Numbered from the stretch's first letter, positions 49,390-59,447 are shown. The stretch: DNA of 64,000 nucleotides from Qipengyuania sp. JC766 (GCF_040717445.1 NZ_JBFEFL010000001.1:2614001-2678000); one strand, 5' to 3'. Made by a program: numbers and translations. Notes: generated by a model from the sequence alone, not told the origin.

Positions 49390-49743
49390 ATGCATCGCAC
49401 GCTCGAACTGCTTTTCGATATCATCATGATCCCGTTCCGCGCGATCAGTGGGTGCATCGTCATGATGATCGTGCTGGGCGTCGTGATCTCGGGCGCGACC
49501 AGCTACGTCGCCTATCGCGCCACCGCGGCGGCAGATATGTCCGATACCGACGACGCGGCGGATGCCGAGCGGCGCCTGCGGGAAAGCAACGCCGCGGCGC
49601 TGTCCACGGAAGGATGGGGCGCAGGCGACTTCTCCGAATCGCGGCCGCCGCGCAACCGGTCCTTCGGCGATCCGATGACCGATCCCGACCGCGAGCGGCA
49701 GGACGCATCGCCCTCCGACGACTGGGGAGCGGAAAGCTACTGA
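49390..49743 (+). CDS. Hypothetical single-pass membrane protein
   Basis: 117 residues. A hydrophobic N-terminal third (about residues 7-42, ending VVISGATSYVAYRA) is followed by an acidic, Asp/Arg/Pro-rich tail that looks disordered (DTDDAADAERRLRESN; DPMTDPDRERQDASPSDDW). No recognisable domain. It follows the previous hypothetical gene by 53 bp. The 161-bp stretch between it and rimP holds nothing I can name. Confidence 0.6.
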   Translation: MHRTLELLFDIIMIPFRAISGCIVMMIVLGVVISGATSYVAYRATAAADMSDTDDAADAERRLRESNAAALSTEGWGAGDFSESRPPRNRSFGDPMTDPDRERQDASPSDDWGAESY

Positions 49744-49904
49744 GCGCGATAGCGCTTGCAATCCGCACGCCGCACGCCTAGCTGACACCCATCCCGACAT
49801 CGTCGTGACATTTCGGGCTGGCGCCTCCGGGGGCCGGCCACAAACCTTTGGGCCACTGGTCTGGACACCGAACTGTCATCGCGATGCGGCAAGCTGGAGA
49901 GCCG

Positions 49905-50471
49905 ATGGCCGATATCGAACGCCTGACCGAAGTGATTGAACCCGAAGCGCAAGCGCTCGGCTTCGACCTCGTGCGCGTGAAGATGATGCCGTCCGAGGCC
50001 GGCGATGGCGGCCAGGCGCTGCAGATCATGGCGGAAGACCCGGCGACCGGGCAGCTGGTGATCGAGCAGTGCGCCGCCCTGTCGCGCCGCGTGTCCGAAC
50101 GGATCGACGCCCTGGAAGAGCAGGGCGAGGTGCTGGTCGAAGGCGCCTATCATCTGGAAGTCAGCAGTCCGGGTATCGACCGTCCGCTGACGCGGCCGAA
50201 GGATTTCGACCAGTGGACGGGGCACGAGGCGAAGATCAGCCTGACCGAGAAGGTCGACGGTCATCGCAACCTGCGCGGCAAGCTGGACGGGGTCGAAGGC
50301 CCGATGGTCGCCATACTGGATAACCGCTCCGGCCGCATCGAAGTGCCGCTATCCGCCATTCATGCCGCGAAGCTGGTCCTGACGGACGAGCTCATCGCGG
50401 CGACCAGACCGCTCGACACCACTGGTGCCGAAGACATTATCGAAGACGAAGAAGAAAAGGCAGACGACTGA
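49905..50471 (+). CDS. rimP: Ribosome maturation factor RimP
   Basis: 188 residues from the ATG at 49905. N-terminal domain GFDLVRVKM, HLEVSSPGIDRPLTRPKDF and the C-terminal SH3-like fold are typical. RimP assists 30S subunit maturation. Upstream in-frame ATG codons exist (from 49848) but the family starts here. The stop overlaps the nusA ATG by one base (TGATG), heading the conserved rimP-nusA-ylxR-infB operon. Confidence 0.95.
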   Translation: MADIERLTEVIEPEAQALGFDLVRVKMMPSEAGDGGQALQIMAEDPATGQLVIEQCAALSRRVSERIDALEEQGEVLVEGAYHLEVSSPGIDRPLTRPKDFDQWTGHEAKISLTEKVDGHRNLRGKLDGVEGPMVAILDNRSGRIEVPLSAIHAAKLVLTDELIAATRPLDTTGAEDIIEDEEEKADD

Positions 50472-52159
50472 TGGCCAGTGCCATTTCCGCCAACAAGGCC
50501 GAATTGCTAGCGATCGCGAACTCGGTCGCCTCCGAAAAGATGATCGACAAGGCGATCGTCATCGAGGCGATGGAAGAAGCGATCCAGAAGAGTGCGCGCA
50601 ACCGCTACGGTGCCGAGAACGACATCCGCGCGAAGCTCGATCCGCAGACCGGCGACCTGTCGCTGTGGCGCGTGGTCGAGGTGGTTGAGGAGGTCGAGGA
50701 CTACTTCAAGCAGGTGGACCTCAAGGCCGCGCAGAAGCTCAAGGAAGACGCGGTCGTAGGCGACTTCATCGTCGATCCGCTGCCGCCCGTCGACCTCGGC
50801 CGCATCGACGCGCAGAGCGCCAAGCAGGTGATCTTCCAGAAGGTCCGCGATGCCGAGCGCGAGCGCCAGTACGAGGAATTCAAGGACCGCGCGGGCGAGA
50901 TCATCACCGGCGTCATCAAGTCGGTCGAATTCGGCCACGTGATCGTCAATCTCGGCCGGGCCGAAGGCGTCATCCGCCGCGACCAGCAGATCCCGCGCGA
51001 AGCCGCGCGTGTCGGCGAGCGCGTGCGCGCGCTCATCACCAAGGTGGAACGCAACAATCGCGGCCACCAGATCTTCCTCAGCCGCGCTGCGCCCGATTTC
51101 ATGCGCAAGCTGTTCGCCCAGGAAGTGCCGGAAATCTACGACGGCATCATCGAGATCAAGGCCGCCGCCCGCGACCCGGGAAGTCGCGCCAAGATCGGCG
51201 TGATCAGCCACGATTCCAGCATCGACCCGGTCGGCGCCTGCGTCGGCATGAAGGGCAGCCGCGTTCAGGCAGTGGTGCAGGAACTGCAGGGCGAGAAGAT
51301 CGACATCATCCCCTGGAGCGAGGAACAGGCGACCTTCATCGTCAACGCGCTCCAGCCCGCCACCGTCAGCCGCGTCGTCCTCGACGAGGACGAGGGGCGG
51401 ATCGAGGTAGTCGTTCCCGACGACCAGCTGAGCCTCGCCATCGGCCGTCGTGGCCAGAACGTGCGTCTCGCCAGCCAGCTGACCGGTCACCAGATCGACA
51501 TCATGACCGAGGAAGAGGCGAGCGAGAAGCAGAGCAAGGAATTCGCCGAACGCTCCAAGATGTTCGAGGAAGAGCTCGACGTGGACGAGACGCTGTCCCA
51601 GCTGCTGGTGGCCGAAGGCTTCCAGGAACTGGAAGAGGTCGCCTATGTCGAACTGGACGAGCTCGCCTCGATCGAGGGCTTCGACGAGGAACTGGCCGAG
51701 GAACTCCAGAACCGCGCCCAGGAAGCGATCGAGCGCCAGGAAGAAGCCGCCCGCGCGGAACGCCGCGAACTGGGCGTGGAAGACGCACTGGCGGACATCC
51801 CGCACCTGACCGAGACCATGCTGGTCACGCTGGGCAAGGGCGGAATCAAGACGCTGGACGATCTCGCCGATCTCGCCACCGACGAGCTGATCGCGAAGAA
51901 GCGCGCCGCGCCGCGCCGCCGTCCGAGCGCGGACGGCCCGACCATGAAGGCGGACGTGTCGCGCCGGCCGGAAGATCGGGGCGGTGTGCTGGGCGAATAC
52001 GGCCTCTCCGAAGAGCAGGGCAACGAGATCATCATGGCTGCCCGCGCGCACTGGTTCGAGGACGAGGAACCGCAGGCGACTGCCGGAACGGCCGATGCCG
52101 AGCCGGTGGCCGACGGCGCCGAAACGCAGGAGGCCGCCGATGCGGACTCCGAACAATGA
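50471..52159 (+). CDS. nusA: Transcription termination/antitermination factor NusA
   Basis: 562 residues. Domains in order: N-terminal RNA-polymerase-binding region (1-130), S1 (about 135-200, [20 protein letters not shown]), two KH domains (about 205-345, [38 protein letters not shown]) and two acidic helix-hairpin-helix repeats at the C-terminus (about 365-500). NusA modulates pausing, termination and rRNA antitermination. The last 20 nt overlap the ylxR start. Confidence 0.97.
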   Translation: MASAISANKAELLAIANSVASEKMIDKAIVIEAMEEAIQKSARNRYGAENDIRAKLDPQTGDLSLWRVVEVVEEVEDYFKQVDLKAAQKLKEDAVVGDFIVDPLPPVDLGRIDAQSAKQVIFQKVRDAERERQYEEFKDRAGEIITGVIKSVEFGHVIVNLGRAEGVIRRDQQIPREAARVGERVRALITKVERNNRGHQIFLSRAAPDFMRKLFAQEVPEIYDGIIEIKAAARDPGSRAKIGVISHDSSIDPVGACVGMKGSRVQAVVQELQGEKIDIIPWSEEQATFIVNALQPATVSRVVLDEDEGRIEVVVPDDQLSLAIGRRGQNVRLASQLTGHQIDIMTEEEASEKQSKEFAERSKMFEEELDVDETLSQLLVAEGFQELEEVAYVELDELASIEGFDEELAEELQNRAQEAIERQEEAARAERRELGVEDALADIPHLTETMLVTLGKGGIKTLDDLADLATDELIAKKRAAPRRRPSADGPTMKADVSRRPEDRGGVLGEYGLSEEQGNEIIMAARAHWFEDEEPQATAGTADAEPVADGAETQEAADADSEQ

Positions 52160-52892
52160 GAGCCTGACCGCAGACATCGCTGACACGGCGCGGGCCCGGA
52201 CGAACTCCGGGTCCGCCCGGTCCTGTCCGGAACGCCGCTGCATCCTGACCGGCGAGACCGCGCCGCGCGCCGCATTGGTGCGCCTGGCGATCTCGCCCGA
52301 TGGTCAGGTTCTGCCCGATCCGCACGCCAAGGCACCGGGACGCGGAGCATGGCTCGGCGTCTCGCGAAGCGAGCTCGAGGCTACAATGGAGAAGGGTCGC
52401 CTGCGCGGCGCCCTGGCACGCGCCTTCAAGGGCGCGCCGCTGAGCGTGCCGGAGGACCTCCCCGATCGCATCGCGGAATCGCTGGTCCGCGCACTGCAGG
52501 ACCGGCTGGGGCTCGAAATGCGCACCGGTGCTCTTATCTTGGGGTCCGAAAGGATTGCCGAAAAGGCACGCATGGGCACGGTCGCGCTGCTCCTGCATGC
52601 GTCCGACAGCAGCGAGGGCGGGCGCAGCAGGCTGGACCAGGCCTGGCGCGTGGGACGCGACATGGAAGGGTCCGGCGACCGCGGTATCGTCCTGCCACTG
52701 GACCGGACCGCACTCTCTGTGGCATTGGGCCGCGAGAATGTCGTCCACCTAGCGCTGGCCGATGATGCTTCGGCCGCACGGATCATGGCGATCCTGGCGC
52801 GCCTTACGCATTTTATCGGGCACGATACCGTGCCTTCGACCGAGACCGATACCGGGGCCGCGCCGCTTCCGGGCGACGAACCGACTGAGTGA
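52140..52892 (+). CDS. YlxR-family RNA-binding protein with L7Ae-like C-terminus
   Basis: 250 residues. A perfect AGGAGG 6 nt before the ATG at 52140, inside the 3' end of nusA, decides the start. The YlxR (DUF448) domain (residues about 28-95) has the RRCILTGE and GRGAWLGV motifs. The C-terminal half (about 115-220) resembles the ribosomal L7Ae-type fold (LGLEMRTGALILGSERI), a fusion common in alphaproteobacteria. It probably binds RNA or nucleoid in connection with NusA and IF-2. The reading frame is in the canonical place between nusA and infB. Confidence 0.9.
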   Translation: MRTPNNESLTADIADTARARTNSGSARSCPERRCILTGETAPRAALVRLAISPDGQVLPDPHAKAPGRGAWLGVSRSELEATMEKGRLRGALARAFKGAPLSVPEDLPDRIAESLVRALQDRLGLEMRTGALILGSERIAEKARMGTVALLLHASDSSEGGRSRLDQAWRVGRDMEGSGDRGIVLPLDRTALSVALGRENVVHLALADDASAARIMAILARLTHFIGHDTVPSTETDTGAAPLPGDEPTE

Positions 52893-52910
52893 GAAAGAAC
52901 GAACACGCGA

Positions 52911-55448
52911 ATGGCTGACGAAAACGACAAGAAACTCACCCGCAAGCCGCTGTCCCTCAAGGGGAGCCAGCCGGGCGAGGTGAAGCAGACCTTCAGCCAC
53001 GGGCGCACCAACAAGGTTGCGGTCGAGGTGAAGCGTCGTCGCAAGCTGGTGAAGCCGGGCGAGGAAAAGGCCGCGCCTGCGCCGACTCCCGAGCCTACGC
53101 CTGCTCCGGCGCCCGAACCGGCACCGACGCCTGCTCCGGCGGCCCCCAAGCCCGCGCCGAAGAAGGCTGCGCCGGACGGCGAGACCCCGCAGGAGCGGGT
53201 CGCACGCCTGCAGCGCGAGGCCGAGGAAGAGCGCCTGCGCCTGGCCGAGGAAGCGCGCAAGCGCGAAGACCAGAAGGCGCGCGAAGCAGCCGAGAACGAG
53301 AAGCGCCGCGCCGAGGAAAACGCCAAGGCGAAGGAAGAGGCCGCCAAGCGCGCCGAGGAGGAGGCGAAGGCCGAACCGGCGCCCGAACCCGCCGCGCAGA
53401 GCGACGAGGCGAAGCCTGCAGAAAGCGCGCCCGAAGCGAAGGGCACGGCCCAGCCGGCCGCGCGCAAGTTCACGCCTGTCCAGCGGCCCGAGCCCAAGAA
53501 GCCCGCGCCGAAGAAGGAAGAAAAGCCCAAGCGGACCGCGGAACGCCCCGACAAGCGCCGCAGCGGCAAGCTGACCGTCACCAAGGCGCTGAACGAGGAC
53601 GAGGGCCGCCGCGCCCGCAGTCTCGCCGCGCTCAAGCGTGCGCGCGAAAAGGAACGTCGCCTCCAGGGTGGCGGCTCTTCCAAGCCGCGCGAGAAGCAGG
53701 TGCGCGACGTGGTCGTGCCCGAAGCCATCACCGTTGGCGAACTGGCCAAGCGGATGGGTGAGAAGGGCGCCGACCTGGTGAAGGAGCTGTTCAATCTCGA
53801 CATGATGGTCACGGTCAACCAGACCATTGACCAGGATACGGCGGAATTGCTGGTCGAACAGTTCGGCCACAACATCCAGAAGGTGTCAGAGGCCGATGTC
53901 GATATCGACACGACCGAGGACGAGGATCCTGAAGAGACCAAGACGCCGCGTCCGCCGGTGGTCACCATCATGGGCCATGTCGATCACGGCAAGACCAGTC
54001 TGCTCGACGCGCTCCGCGGGGCCAATGTCGTCAAGGGCGAAGCCGGCGGCATCACCCAGCACATCGGCAGCTACCAGATCAAGACGAAGTCGGGCGGGAA
54101 GATCACCTTCCTCGACACGCCGGGCCACGCCGCGTTCAGCGAAATGCGCGCGCGCGGTGCCAATGTGACCGATATCGTCGTGCTGGTCGTGGCGGCGGAT
54201 GACGGGATCATGCCGCAGACCATCGAGGCGATCGCCCATACCAAGGCGGCCGGCGTGCCGATGATCGTGGCGATCAACAAGATGGACAAGCCGGAAGCCA
54301 ATCCGGACAACATCCGCAATCGCCTGCTCGAGCATGAAGTGATCGTCGAGAAGATGTCCGGCGACGTGCAGGACGTGGAAATCTCCGCCAAGGAGAAGAC
54401 CGGTCTCGACCAGCTGATCGAGCAGATCGAACTCCAGGCCGAGCTGCTCGAACTGAAGGCGCGTGCGGATCGCCCGGCGGAAGCCACCGTGATCGAGGCG
54501 CAGCTGGACAAGGGCCGCGGCCCTGTCGCCACCGTCATCGTGACGCGCGGTACGCTCCGCCGCGGGGACACCTTCGTGGTCGGCACGCAGAGCGGCAAGG
54601 TCCGTGCAGTGATCGACGATCAGGGCAAGCAGGTAAAGGAAGCCGGACCCTCCATGCCGGTCGAGGTCCTGGGTCTCGGCGGCGTGCCGGGCGCGGGCGA
54701 CCAGCTCGCCGTGGTCGAGAACGAACAGCGTGCCCGCGAAGTGGCCGAATATCGCCAGGAAAAGGCGACGGAAAAGCGCACTGCGCTCGCCCCGACCAGC
54801 TTCGACACGATGTTCAACAACCTCGCCGCAAACGTCATCGAATATCCGGTGGTCGTGAAGGCGGACGTGCAGGGCAGCGTGGAAGCGATCGTGACCGCGC
54901 TGCACAATCTTTCGAACGACGAGATCAAGGTCCGCGTTCTGCATGCAGGCGTGGGTGCGATCACGGAAAGTGACGTCACGCTGGCGGCGGCTTCGAAGGC
55001 GCCGATCATCGGCTTCAACGTGCGTCCCAACGCCAAGGCGCGCGATCTGGTGAAGCGGGACGGCGTGGAGATGAAGTACTACGACGTCATCTACCACCTG
55101 ACCGACGAGATCGCGAAGGAAATGGCGGGTGAGCTGGGTCCGGAGCGGATCGAGACCGTCGTCGGCCGCGCAGCGGTCAAGGAAGTCTTCCGCTCGGGCA
55201 AGAAGGACAAGGCCGCCGGCCTGCTGGTCGAGGAAGGTGTCATTCGCAAGGGGCTGCACGCACGTCTCACGCGCGACGACGTCATCGTTTCGGCCACCAC
55301 GATCGCCAGCCTGCGTCGCTTCAAGGACGATGTCGACGAGGTGCGCGCGGGTCTGGAATGCGGCGTGGTCCTTGCCGACACCAACGACATCCAGCCGGGC
55401 GACCAGCTGGAAGTGTTCGAGGTCGAGGAACGCGAACGCACGCTCTAA
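52911..55448 (+). CDS. infB: Translation initiation factor IF-2
   Basis: 845 residues. The N-terminal third is a Pro/Ala-rich and then Glu/Arg/Lys coiled segment (about 45-200), followed by the IF2-associated domains. The GTPase domain starts near residue 345: G1 GHVDHGKTSL, G3 DTPGHAAF, G4 NKMDKP. Domain 3 and the fMet-tRNA-binding C-terminal domain are complete. It delivers initiator tRNA to the 30S subunit. It begins 18 nt after ylxR and ends the operon before a hairpin terminator. Confidence 0.98.
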   Translation: MADENDKKLTRKPLSLKGSQPGEVKQTFSHGRTNKVAVEVKRRRKLVKPGEEKAAPAPTPEPTPAPAPEPAPTPAPAAPKPAPKKAAPDGETPQERVARLQREAEEERLRLAEEARKREDQKAREAAENEKRRAEENAKAKEEAAKRAEEEAKAEPAPEPAAQSDEAKPAESAPEAKGTAQPAARKFTPVQRPEPKKPAPKKEEKPKRTAERPDKRRSGKLTVTKALNEDEGRRARSLAALKRAREKERRLQGGGSSKPREKQVRDVVVPEAITVGELAKRMGEKGADLVKELFNLDMMVTVNQTIDQDTAELLVEQFGHNIQKVSEADVDIDTTEDEDPEETKTPRPPVVTIMGHVDHGKTSLLDALRGANVVKGEAGGITQHIGSYQIKTKSGGKITFLDTPGHAAFSEMRARGANVTDIVVLVVAADDGIMPQTIEAIAHTKAAGVPMIVAINKMDKPEANPDNIRNRLLEHEVIVEKMSGDVQDVEISAKEKTGLDQLIEQIELQAELLELKARADRPAEATVIEAQLDKGRGPVATVIVTRGTLRRGDTFVVGTQSGKVRAVIDDQGKQVKEAGPSMPVEVLGLGGVPGAGDQLAVVENEQRAREVAEYRQEKATEKRTALAPTSFDTMFNNLAANVIEYPVVVKADVQGSVEAIVTALHNLSNDEIKVRVLHAGVGAITESDVTLAAASKAPIIGFNVRPNAKARDLVKRDGVEMKYYDVIYHLTDEIAKEMAGELGPERIETVVGRAAVKEVFRSGKKDKAAGLLVEEGVIRKGLHARLTRDDVIVSATTIASLRRFKDDVDEVRAGLECGVVLADTNDIQPGDQLEVFEVEERERTL

Positions 55449-55459
55449 GCATACGAAAA

Positions 55460-55495
55460 GGGGCGGTCCGACGACCGCCCCCTTCCTTGTTTTCG
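55460..55495 (+). terminator. Terminator of the rimP-nusA-infB operon
   Basis: Perfect 9-bp stem GGGGCGGTC (55460-55468) / GACCGCCCC (55473-55481) with loop CGAC, followed by the T-rich CTTCCTTGTTTTC. It begins 11 nt after the infB stop and lies before the convergent rcnB-like gene, so it may serve both strands (the minus side shows TTTTC). Confidence 0.85.
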
Positions 55496-55509
55496 ATTTC
55501 TGTGGCCGG

Positions 55510-55857
55510 TCAGCGCAGCAAGTTGCTGAACACTGCCGAGACGATGCCGCTGGTGATGCCGATCAGCAGCACGTCATCGCCCGACCGGACATAACGGTAA
55601 CCACGCGGCGGCGGGCGCAGGCGACGGCTTTCGCGATAGCTCACCTCGCGGTAGTTGCGGGCGTAGCGACGGTCGAACCGCTCACCCTGGCGATACCGCT
55701 TCCAGGTATGGCGCTGCGGTGCCTTCTTCACCACCACCACGCGATGATCACGGTCGCGGTAATGGTGCCGGTCGCGATCACGATCGCTCGCATGGGCGGT
55801 TGCGGGAAGAGTGGCGATGGCCGCAGTCGCCATCATGATGCCGATAATGCGCTTCAT
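55510..55857 (-). CDS. RcnB-like exported basic protein
   Basis: 115 residues: signal peptide (cleavage near AHA-S, residue 23), then an Arg/His/Asp/Tyr-rich region (SDRDRDRHHYRDRDHR; RRYARNYREVSYRESRRL) and a C-terminal RGYRYVRSGDDVLLIGITSG motif shared by RcnB-family periplasmic proteins. RcnB itself affects nickel/cobalt balance, but most family members are uncharacterised. It is convergent with infB and divergent from rbfA (134-bp gap). Confidence 0.8.
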   Translation of the reverse strand: MKRIIGIMMATAAIATLPATAHASDRDRDRHHYRDRDHRVVVVKKAPQRHTWKRYRQGERFDRRYARNYREVSYRESRRLRPPPRGYRYVRSGDDVLLIGITSGIVSAVFSNLLR

Positions 55858-55991
55858 TGTTCATCTCCTTCGCTGTGAACATGAACACTCTACGCGACTT
55901 GCCGGGAAATTTCCGTCGCGAATTGTCGCAATTTGTGACGCGCGCCCCATGAAGCTAGGACACTTCCGATAACACCTACCGAAAGACGAAC

Positions 55992-56393
55992 ATGGCACGC
56001 CGCGAACAATATTCAGCAGAACAGCATTCGGTCCGCGTCCTCAAGGTGGGGGAGCGGGTGCGTCATATCCTGTCCGAGCTGCTGGCACGGCAGGAGGTGC
56101 ACGACGATGTCGTATCGGCCGCCAATATCTCGGTCACCGAGGTGCGCATGAGCCCGGACCTGCGCAATGCGACGGCCTATGTGAAGCCGCTGCTGGGGCG
56201 GGACGAGGACGAGATCGTATCGGCCCTGCGGCAGAACACGGCCTATCTCCAGCGGGAGGTGGCCCGGCGGCTGGGTCTCAAGTTCGCGCCGAAGCTGAAG
56301 TTCCGCGCGGACGAGACGTTCGAGGAAGCCAGCCGGATCGAGGATCTCCTCAATGATCCGAAAGTGGCGCGGGACCTCGACCCGGAAGACTGA
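55992..56393 (+). CDS. rbfA: 30S ribosome-binding factor RbfA
   Basis: 133 residues with the KH-like RbfA fold: [42 protein letters not shown] and [20 protein letters not shown] followed by IEDLL. It is needed for late 30S assembly and cold adaptation. It is usually next to infB; here the rcnB-like gene is inserted between them. truB, its usual follower, is displaced to 60967. Confidence 0.96.
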   Translation: MARREQYSAEQHSVRVLKVGERVRHILSELLARQEVHDDVVSAANISVTEVRMSPDLRNATAYVKPLLGRDEDEIVSALRQNTAYLQREVARRLGLKFAPKLKFRADETFEEASRIEDLLNDPKVARDLDPED

Positions 56394-56418
56394 GAGGGCG
56401 ATGCGCGGCATCGCCCTC
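56394..56418. terminator. Bidirectional hairpin between rbfA and the AbgT gene
   Basis: Perfect 10-bp stem GAGGGCGATG (56394-56403) / CATCGCCCTC (56409-56418), loop CGCGG, between convergent stop codons. There is no long T-run, so termination may be weak or Rho-assisted. Confidence 0.55.
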
Positions 56419-56426
56419 GTCGGGTG

Positions 56427-58073
56427 TTACGGCGCGGCAGCGGCGCCCGGCAGCACGTAGCCGACCGGCGCATCCGGCCCAAGCGGGATGCCGAGATAGA
56501 ACCACGCGACGATCAGTATGACGCCCGAAATCAACAGCCAGATCGAATAGGGGATCATCATCGCGGTCAGGCTACCGAGCCCGAAATCCTTCTGCCAGCG
56601 CTGTGCGAACACGAGGATAAGCGGGAAATACACCATCAACGGGGTGATGATGTTGGTCGCGCTGTCGCCCACGCGATAGGCGGCGGTCGCGCCTTCCGGA
56701 CTGATGCCGAGAAGCATGAGCATCGGAACAAGGATCGGAGCGAGCAATGCCCACTTGGCGCTCGCCGAGCCGACGAAGAGGTTCAGCAGGCCCGTGAACA
56801 GGACCATCAGGCCGAGGACCAGCGGAAGCGGGAGGCCCGTGGACTGGATGCCCGCGGCTCCGTGAACTGCCGAGATCAGCCCGAGATTGGACCAGTTGAA
56901 CATCTCCACGAAATGCGCCGCGGCGAAGGCAAGGACGAGATAATAGCCCATGTCCTTCATCGATTCCGCCATCATGGCGACCAGGTCGCGGTGGTTCTTG
57001 ATCGTCCCGGCCGCGCGGCCATAGGCCCAGCCGGTCAAGAGGAAGAGCACGAAGAACGCCGCAACCAGCGAACGGTAGAGCGGATCGAGCTGCGTGTGGA
57101 TGGAGCAGTCCCCTGCCGGCACGGCGTCGCAGGCCGCTTCGTTGATGAGCGGCGTGCCGGGTCCGAAGACCATCAGCAGCCAGAGCCCGACCACGAACAG
57201 CGCGGCGAGGCCTGCATGGCGAAGTCCCTTCGCGGCTCGTGCGCCTGTATGGTCTTCCGGGTCGGGGCTCGTGTCCGCGTCCTGCGCACTCGCCGATGCG
57301 CCGCCCTTCCACGGACCGAGCCGCGGCTCGATGATCCTGTCAGTCACCCACCAGATGATCGGCAAGTAGAGGAACGTCATCGCGGCGATGAAATACCAGT
57401 TTCCTGCGATATTCGCCGTCCATGTCGGGTCGAGCGCGCTCGCTTCGACCGCCTCCTGCGTGATCCCGAACAGCAGCGCGTCCAGCTGGCCGGGCGAGAT
57501 ATTGGCGGAGAACCCGCCCGACACGCCGGCGAAGGCCGCCGCGATGCCCGCCAGCGGATGGCGTCCGGCCGCGGCGAACAGGACGCCTGCAAGCGGGATC
57601 AGCACGACGTAGCCGGCGTCGGCCGCGTGGTTGCCGATCATGGCGACGAGAGCGACGACCGGCGTCAGCAAGGCCTTGGGCGCGTTCTTGACCGCGCTCG
57701 ACATGCCGGCGGCGAAGAAGCCCGATCGTTCCGCGACCCCTGCGCCCAGCATCACCACGAGGACGTAGCCCAGCGGGTGGAAGTGGGTGAAGGTGACCGG
57801 CATTTCGACCCACAGCCGCTGGATGTTCTCCGGCGAAAGCAGGCTGAGCGCGCGGATGACTTCCGGCTGGCCGGTGGTCGCATCGAGTGCGGTCGGATGG
57901 ACGGCGGAAACGCCGGCAAACGCGCAGATGACCGAGATGACCACCAGCGCGATGATCAGGTAGAAGAATATGAAGACCGGATCGGGCAGCCGATTGCCGG
58001 TCTTTTCCACCCAGCCGAGAAAACCCTTCTGCTCCGGTGCGGGAGCGGCGATCGCTTCTGCCACGTCTTCCAT
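56427..58073 (-). CDS. AbgT-family transporter
   Basis: 548 residues from the ATG at 58073, with 11 or more hydrophobic helices. Family motifs: GFLGWVEKTGNRLPDPVFIF, MLGAGVAERSGFF, IGNHAADAGYVVLIPLAG and VGDSATNIITPLMVYFPL. AbgT proteins take up p-aminobenzoyl-glutamate or export sulfonamides by proton coupling. A cysteine-containing periplasmic insert (about residue 310, INEAACDAVPAGDC) is present. The gene is monocistronic between convergent rbfA and divergent tdk. Confidence 0.93.
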   Translation of the reverse strand: MEDVAEAIAAPAPEQKGFLGWVEKTGNRLPDPVFIFFYLIIALVVISVICAFAGVSAVHPTALDATTGQPEVIRALSLLSPENIQRLWVEMPVTFTHFHPLGYVLVVMLGAGVAERSGFFAAGMSSAVKNAPKALLTPVVALVAMIGNHAADAGYVVLIPLAGVLFAAAGRHPLAGIAAAFAGVSGGFSANISPGQLDALLFGITQEAVEASALDPTWTANIAGNWYFIAAMTFLYLPIIWWVTDRIIEPRLGPWKGGASASAQDADTSPDPEDHTGARAAKGLRHAGLAALFVVGLWLLMVFGPGTPLINEAACDAVPAGDCSIHTQLDPLYRSLVAAFFVLFLLTGWAYGRAAGTIKNHRDLVAMMAESMKDMGYYLVLAFAAAHFVEMFNWSNLGLISAVHGAAGIQSTGLPLPLVLGLMVLFTGLLNLFVGSASAKWALLAPILVPMLMLLGISPEGATAAYRVGDSATNIITPLMVYFPLILVFAQRWQKDFGLGSLTAMMIPYSIWLLISGVILIVAWFYLGIPLGPDAPVGYVLPGAAAAP

Positions 58074-58173
58074 CCTCTCTGAAAACCCTTCGGCGCGGCT
58101 AGCATTGCGGGTGCGCCCTGTCGCCCTCCTTAACATTTGCGTCCGCGCTTCGACGGCGTAGGGAGGACAGCAG

Positions 58174-58758
58174 ATGGCGAAGCTCTATTTCTATTATGCG
58201 AGCATGAATGCGGGCAAGAGCAGCACCCTGTTGCAGACTGCGTTCAATTACGGGGAGCAGGGGATGCGCGTGTCACTCTGGACCGCGGCGATCGACAACC
58301 GCCCGGGTTTTGGCGCGATCAGCAGCCGGATCGGACTTGCCAGCGATGCGCATCGGTTCGGGCCGGACACGGACATCGAAGGGCGCGTCGTGGAGGACCA
58401 TGGGCAGGATGCCGTCTCATGCGTGCTGGTGGACGAGGCGCAGTTCCTGACGCGCGATCAGGCCTGGCAGATGGCGCGGCTTGCGGACGCCCATAACATC
58501 CCGGTCCTGTGTTACGGGCTGCGGACGGACTTCCAGGGACAGCTCTTCGAAGGCGCGGCCGCGCTACTCGGCATTGCCGATGCGCTCGTGGAATTGAAGG
58601 CGATCTGCCATTGCGGGCGCAAGGCGACGATGAACGTCCGGATCGATGCGGCGGGGCAGCCGGTCCGGGAAGGCGCGCAGACGGAGATCGGCGGAAACGA
58701 GCGTTACGTCGCGATGTGCCGCCGCCACTTCAGCGAAGCGATGCGCGGCCCCATATAG
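58174..58758 (+). CDS. tdk: Thymidine kinase
   Basis: 194 residues, bacterial type II thymidine kinase. P-loop YASMNAGKSSTLLQ at residues 8-21, VDEAQFL, the lasso region, and a zinc site with CHCGRKA and MCRRH (four Cys/His ligands). It phosphorylates thymidine in salvage. The next gene begins 5 nt after its stop. Confidence 0.96.
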   Translation: MAKLYFYYASMNAGKSSTLLQTAFNYGEQGMRVSLWTAAIDNRPGFGAISSRIGLASDAHRFGPDTDIEGRVVEDHGQDAVSCVLVDEAQFLTRDQAWQMARLADAHNIPVLCYGLRTDFQGQLFEGAAALLGIADALVELKAICHCGRKATMNVRIDAAGQPVREGAQTEIGGNERYVAMCRRHFSEAMRGPI

Positions 58759-58763
58759 CGGCC

Positions 58764-59447
58764 ATGACCGAAACGCTTTCCCTGATCCTGATTCTGGTGC
58801 CGTGCCTCGTGATCGCCATCGTCTTTCACGAAGTGGCGCATGGTTGGACCGCGCTGGCGCTGGGCGACACGACCGCGCGCGACCGCGGACGGCTGACGCT
58901 CAATCCCGTTCGCCATGTCGATCCGGTCGGCACTTTGGTCGTCCCGGGGGCGCTGGCCTTGCTGGGAGGGCCGATCTTCGGCTGGGCCAAGCCGGTGCCT
59001 GTCCTGCGCAACCGGTTGAACAATCCGCGTTTCGGAATGATGCTCGTGGCGGCGGCCGGACCGCTCACGAACCTCGTGCTGGCGGTATTCGGCGCAGCCG
59101 CGCTCGGTATCGCCTACGGCCAGATAAGCGGCCCGCCGGAAGGCCTGCTGGCAGGAGTGATCCAGGGCCTGCAGATATTCCTGCTGCTCAACATCTTCCT
59201 GGCGCTATTCAACCTCCTCCCGATCCCGCCCTTCGACGGCTCGCACATCGCGGAAGGCCTGATGCCGCGCTCCATGGCGGTGCAGTTCCAGAAGCTGCAG
59301 CAGGTGGGAATGCTGTTCCTGATCGGCCTGATCGCAGTGACCTGGGCGTTCCCGCAGACGGGCATCATCGAACGGTTCGTCTTGCCGCCGGTGGACTGGC
59401 TGTTCGGGTACTACAACGCGCTCGCGCTCTGGATTGCGGGGTTCTGA
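58764..59447 (+). CDS. Site-2 protease family (M50) membrane metalloprotease
   Basis: 227 residues with about six hydrophobic segments. Zinc motif HEVAH at 22-26 in the first helix and the second metal motif NLLPIPPFDGSHI near residue 153, which supplies the Asp ligand. This is the short, PDZ-less group of rhomboid-like S2P homologues found widely in bacteria; the substrate is unknown. The start follows tdk by 5 nt. The 3' end overlaps the opposing glpD gene by 37 nt. Confidence 0.9.
   Translation: MTETLSLILILVPCLVIAIVFHEVAHGWTALALGDTTARDRGRLTLNPVRHVDPVGTLVVPGALALLGGPIFGWAKPVPVLRNRLNNPRFGMMLVAAAGPLTNLVLAVFGAAALGIAYGQISGPPEGLLAGVIQGLQIFLLLNIFLALFNLLPIPPFDGSHIAEGLMPRSMAVQFQKLQQVGMLFLIGLIAVTWAFPQTGIIERFVLPPVDWLFGYYNALALWIAGF

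Noticed and set aside
50507-52243. 578-codon frame antisense to nusA
   Set aside because: Shadow frame; the sense strand encodes a complete NusA with S1 and KH domains.
53060-53420. Repetitive Pro/Ala and Glu/Arg-rich DNA within infB
   Set aside because: This is the normal low-complexity N-terminal region of alphaproteobacterial IF-2, not a DNA repeat element.
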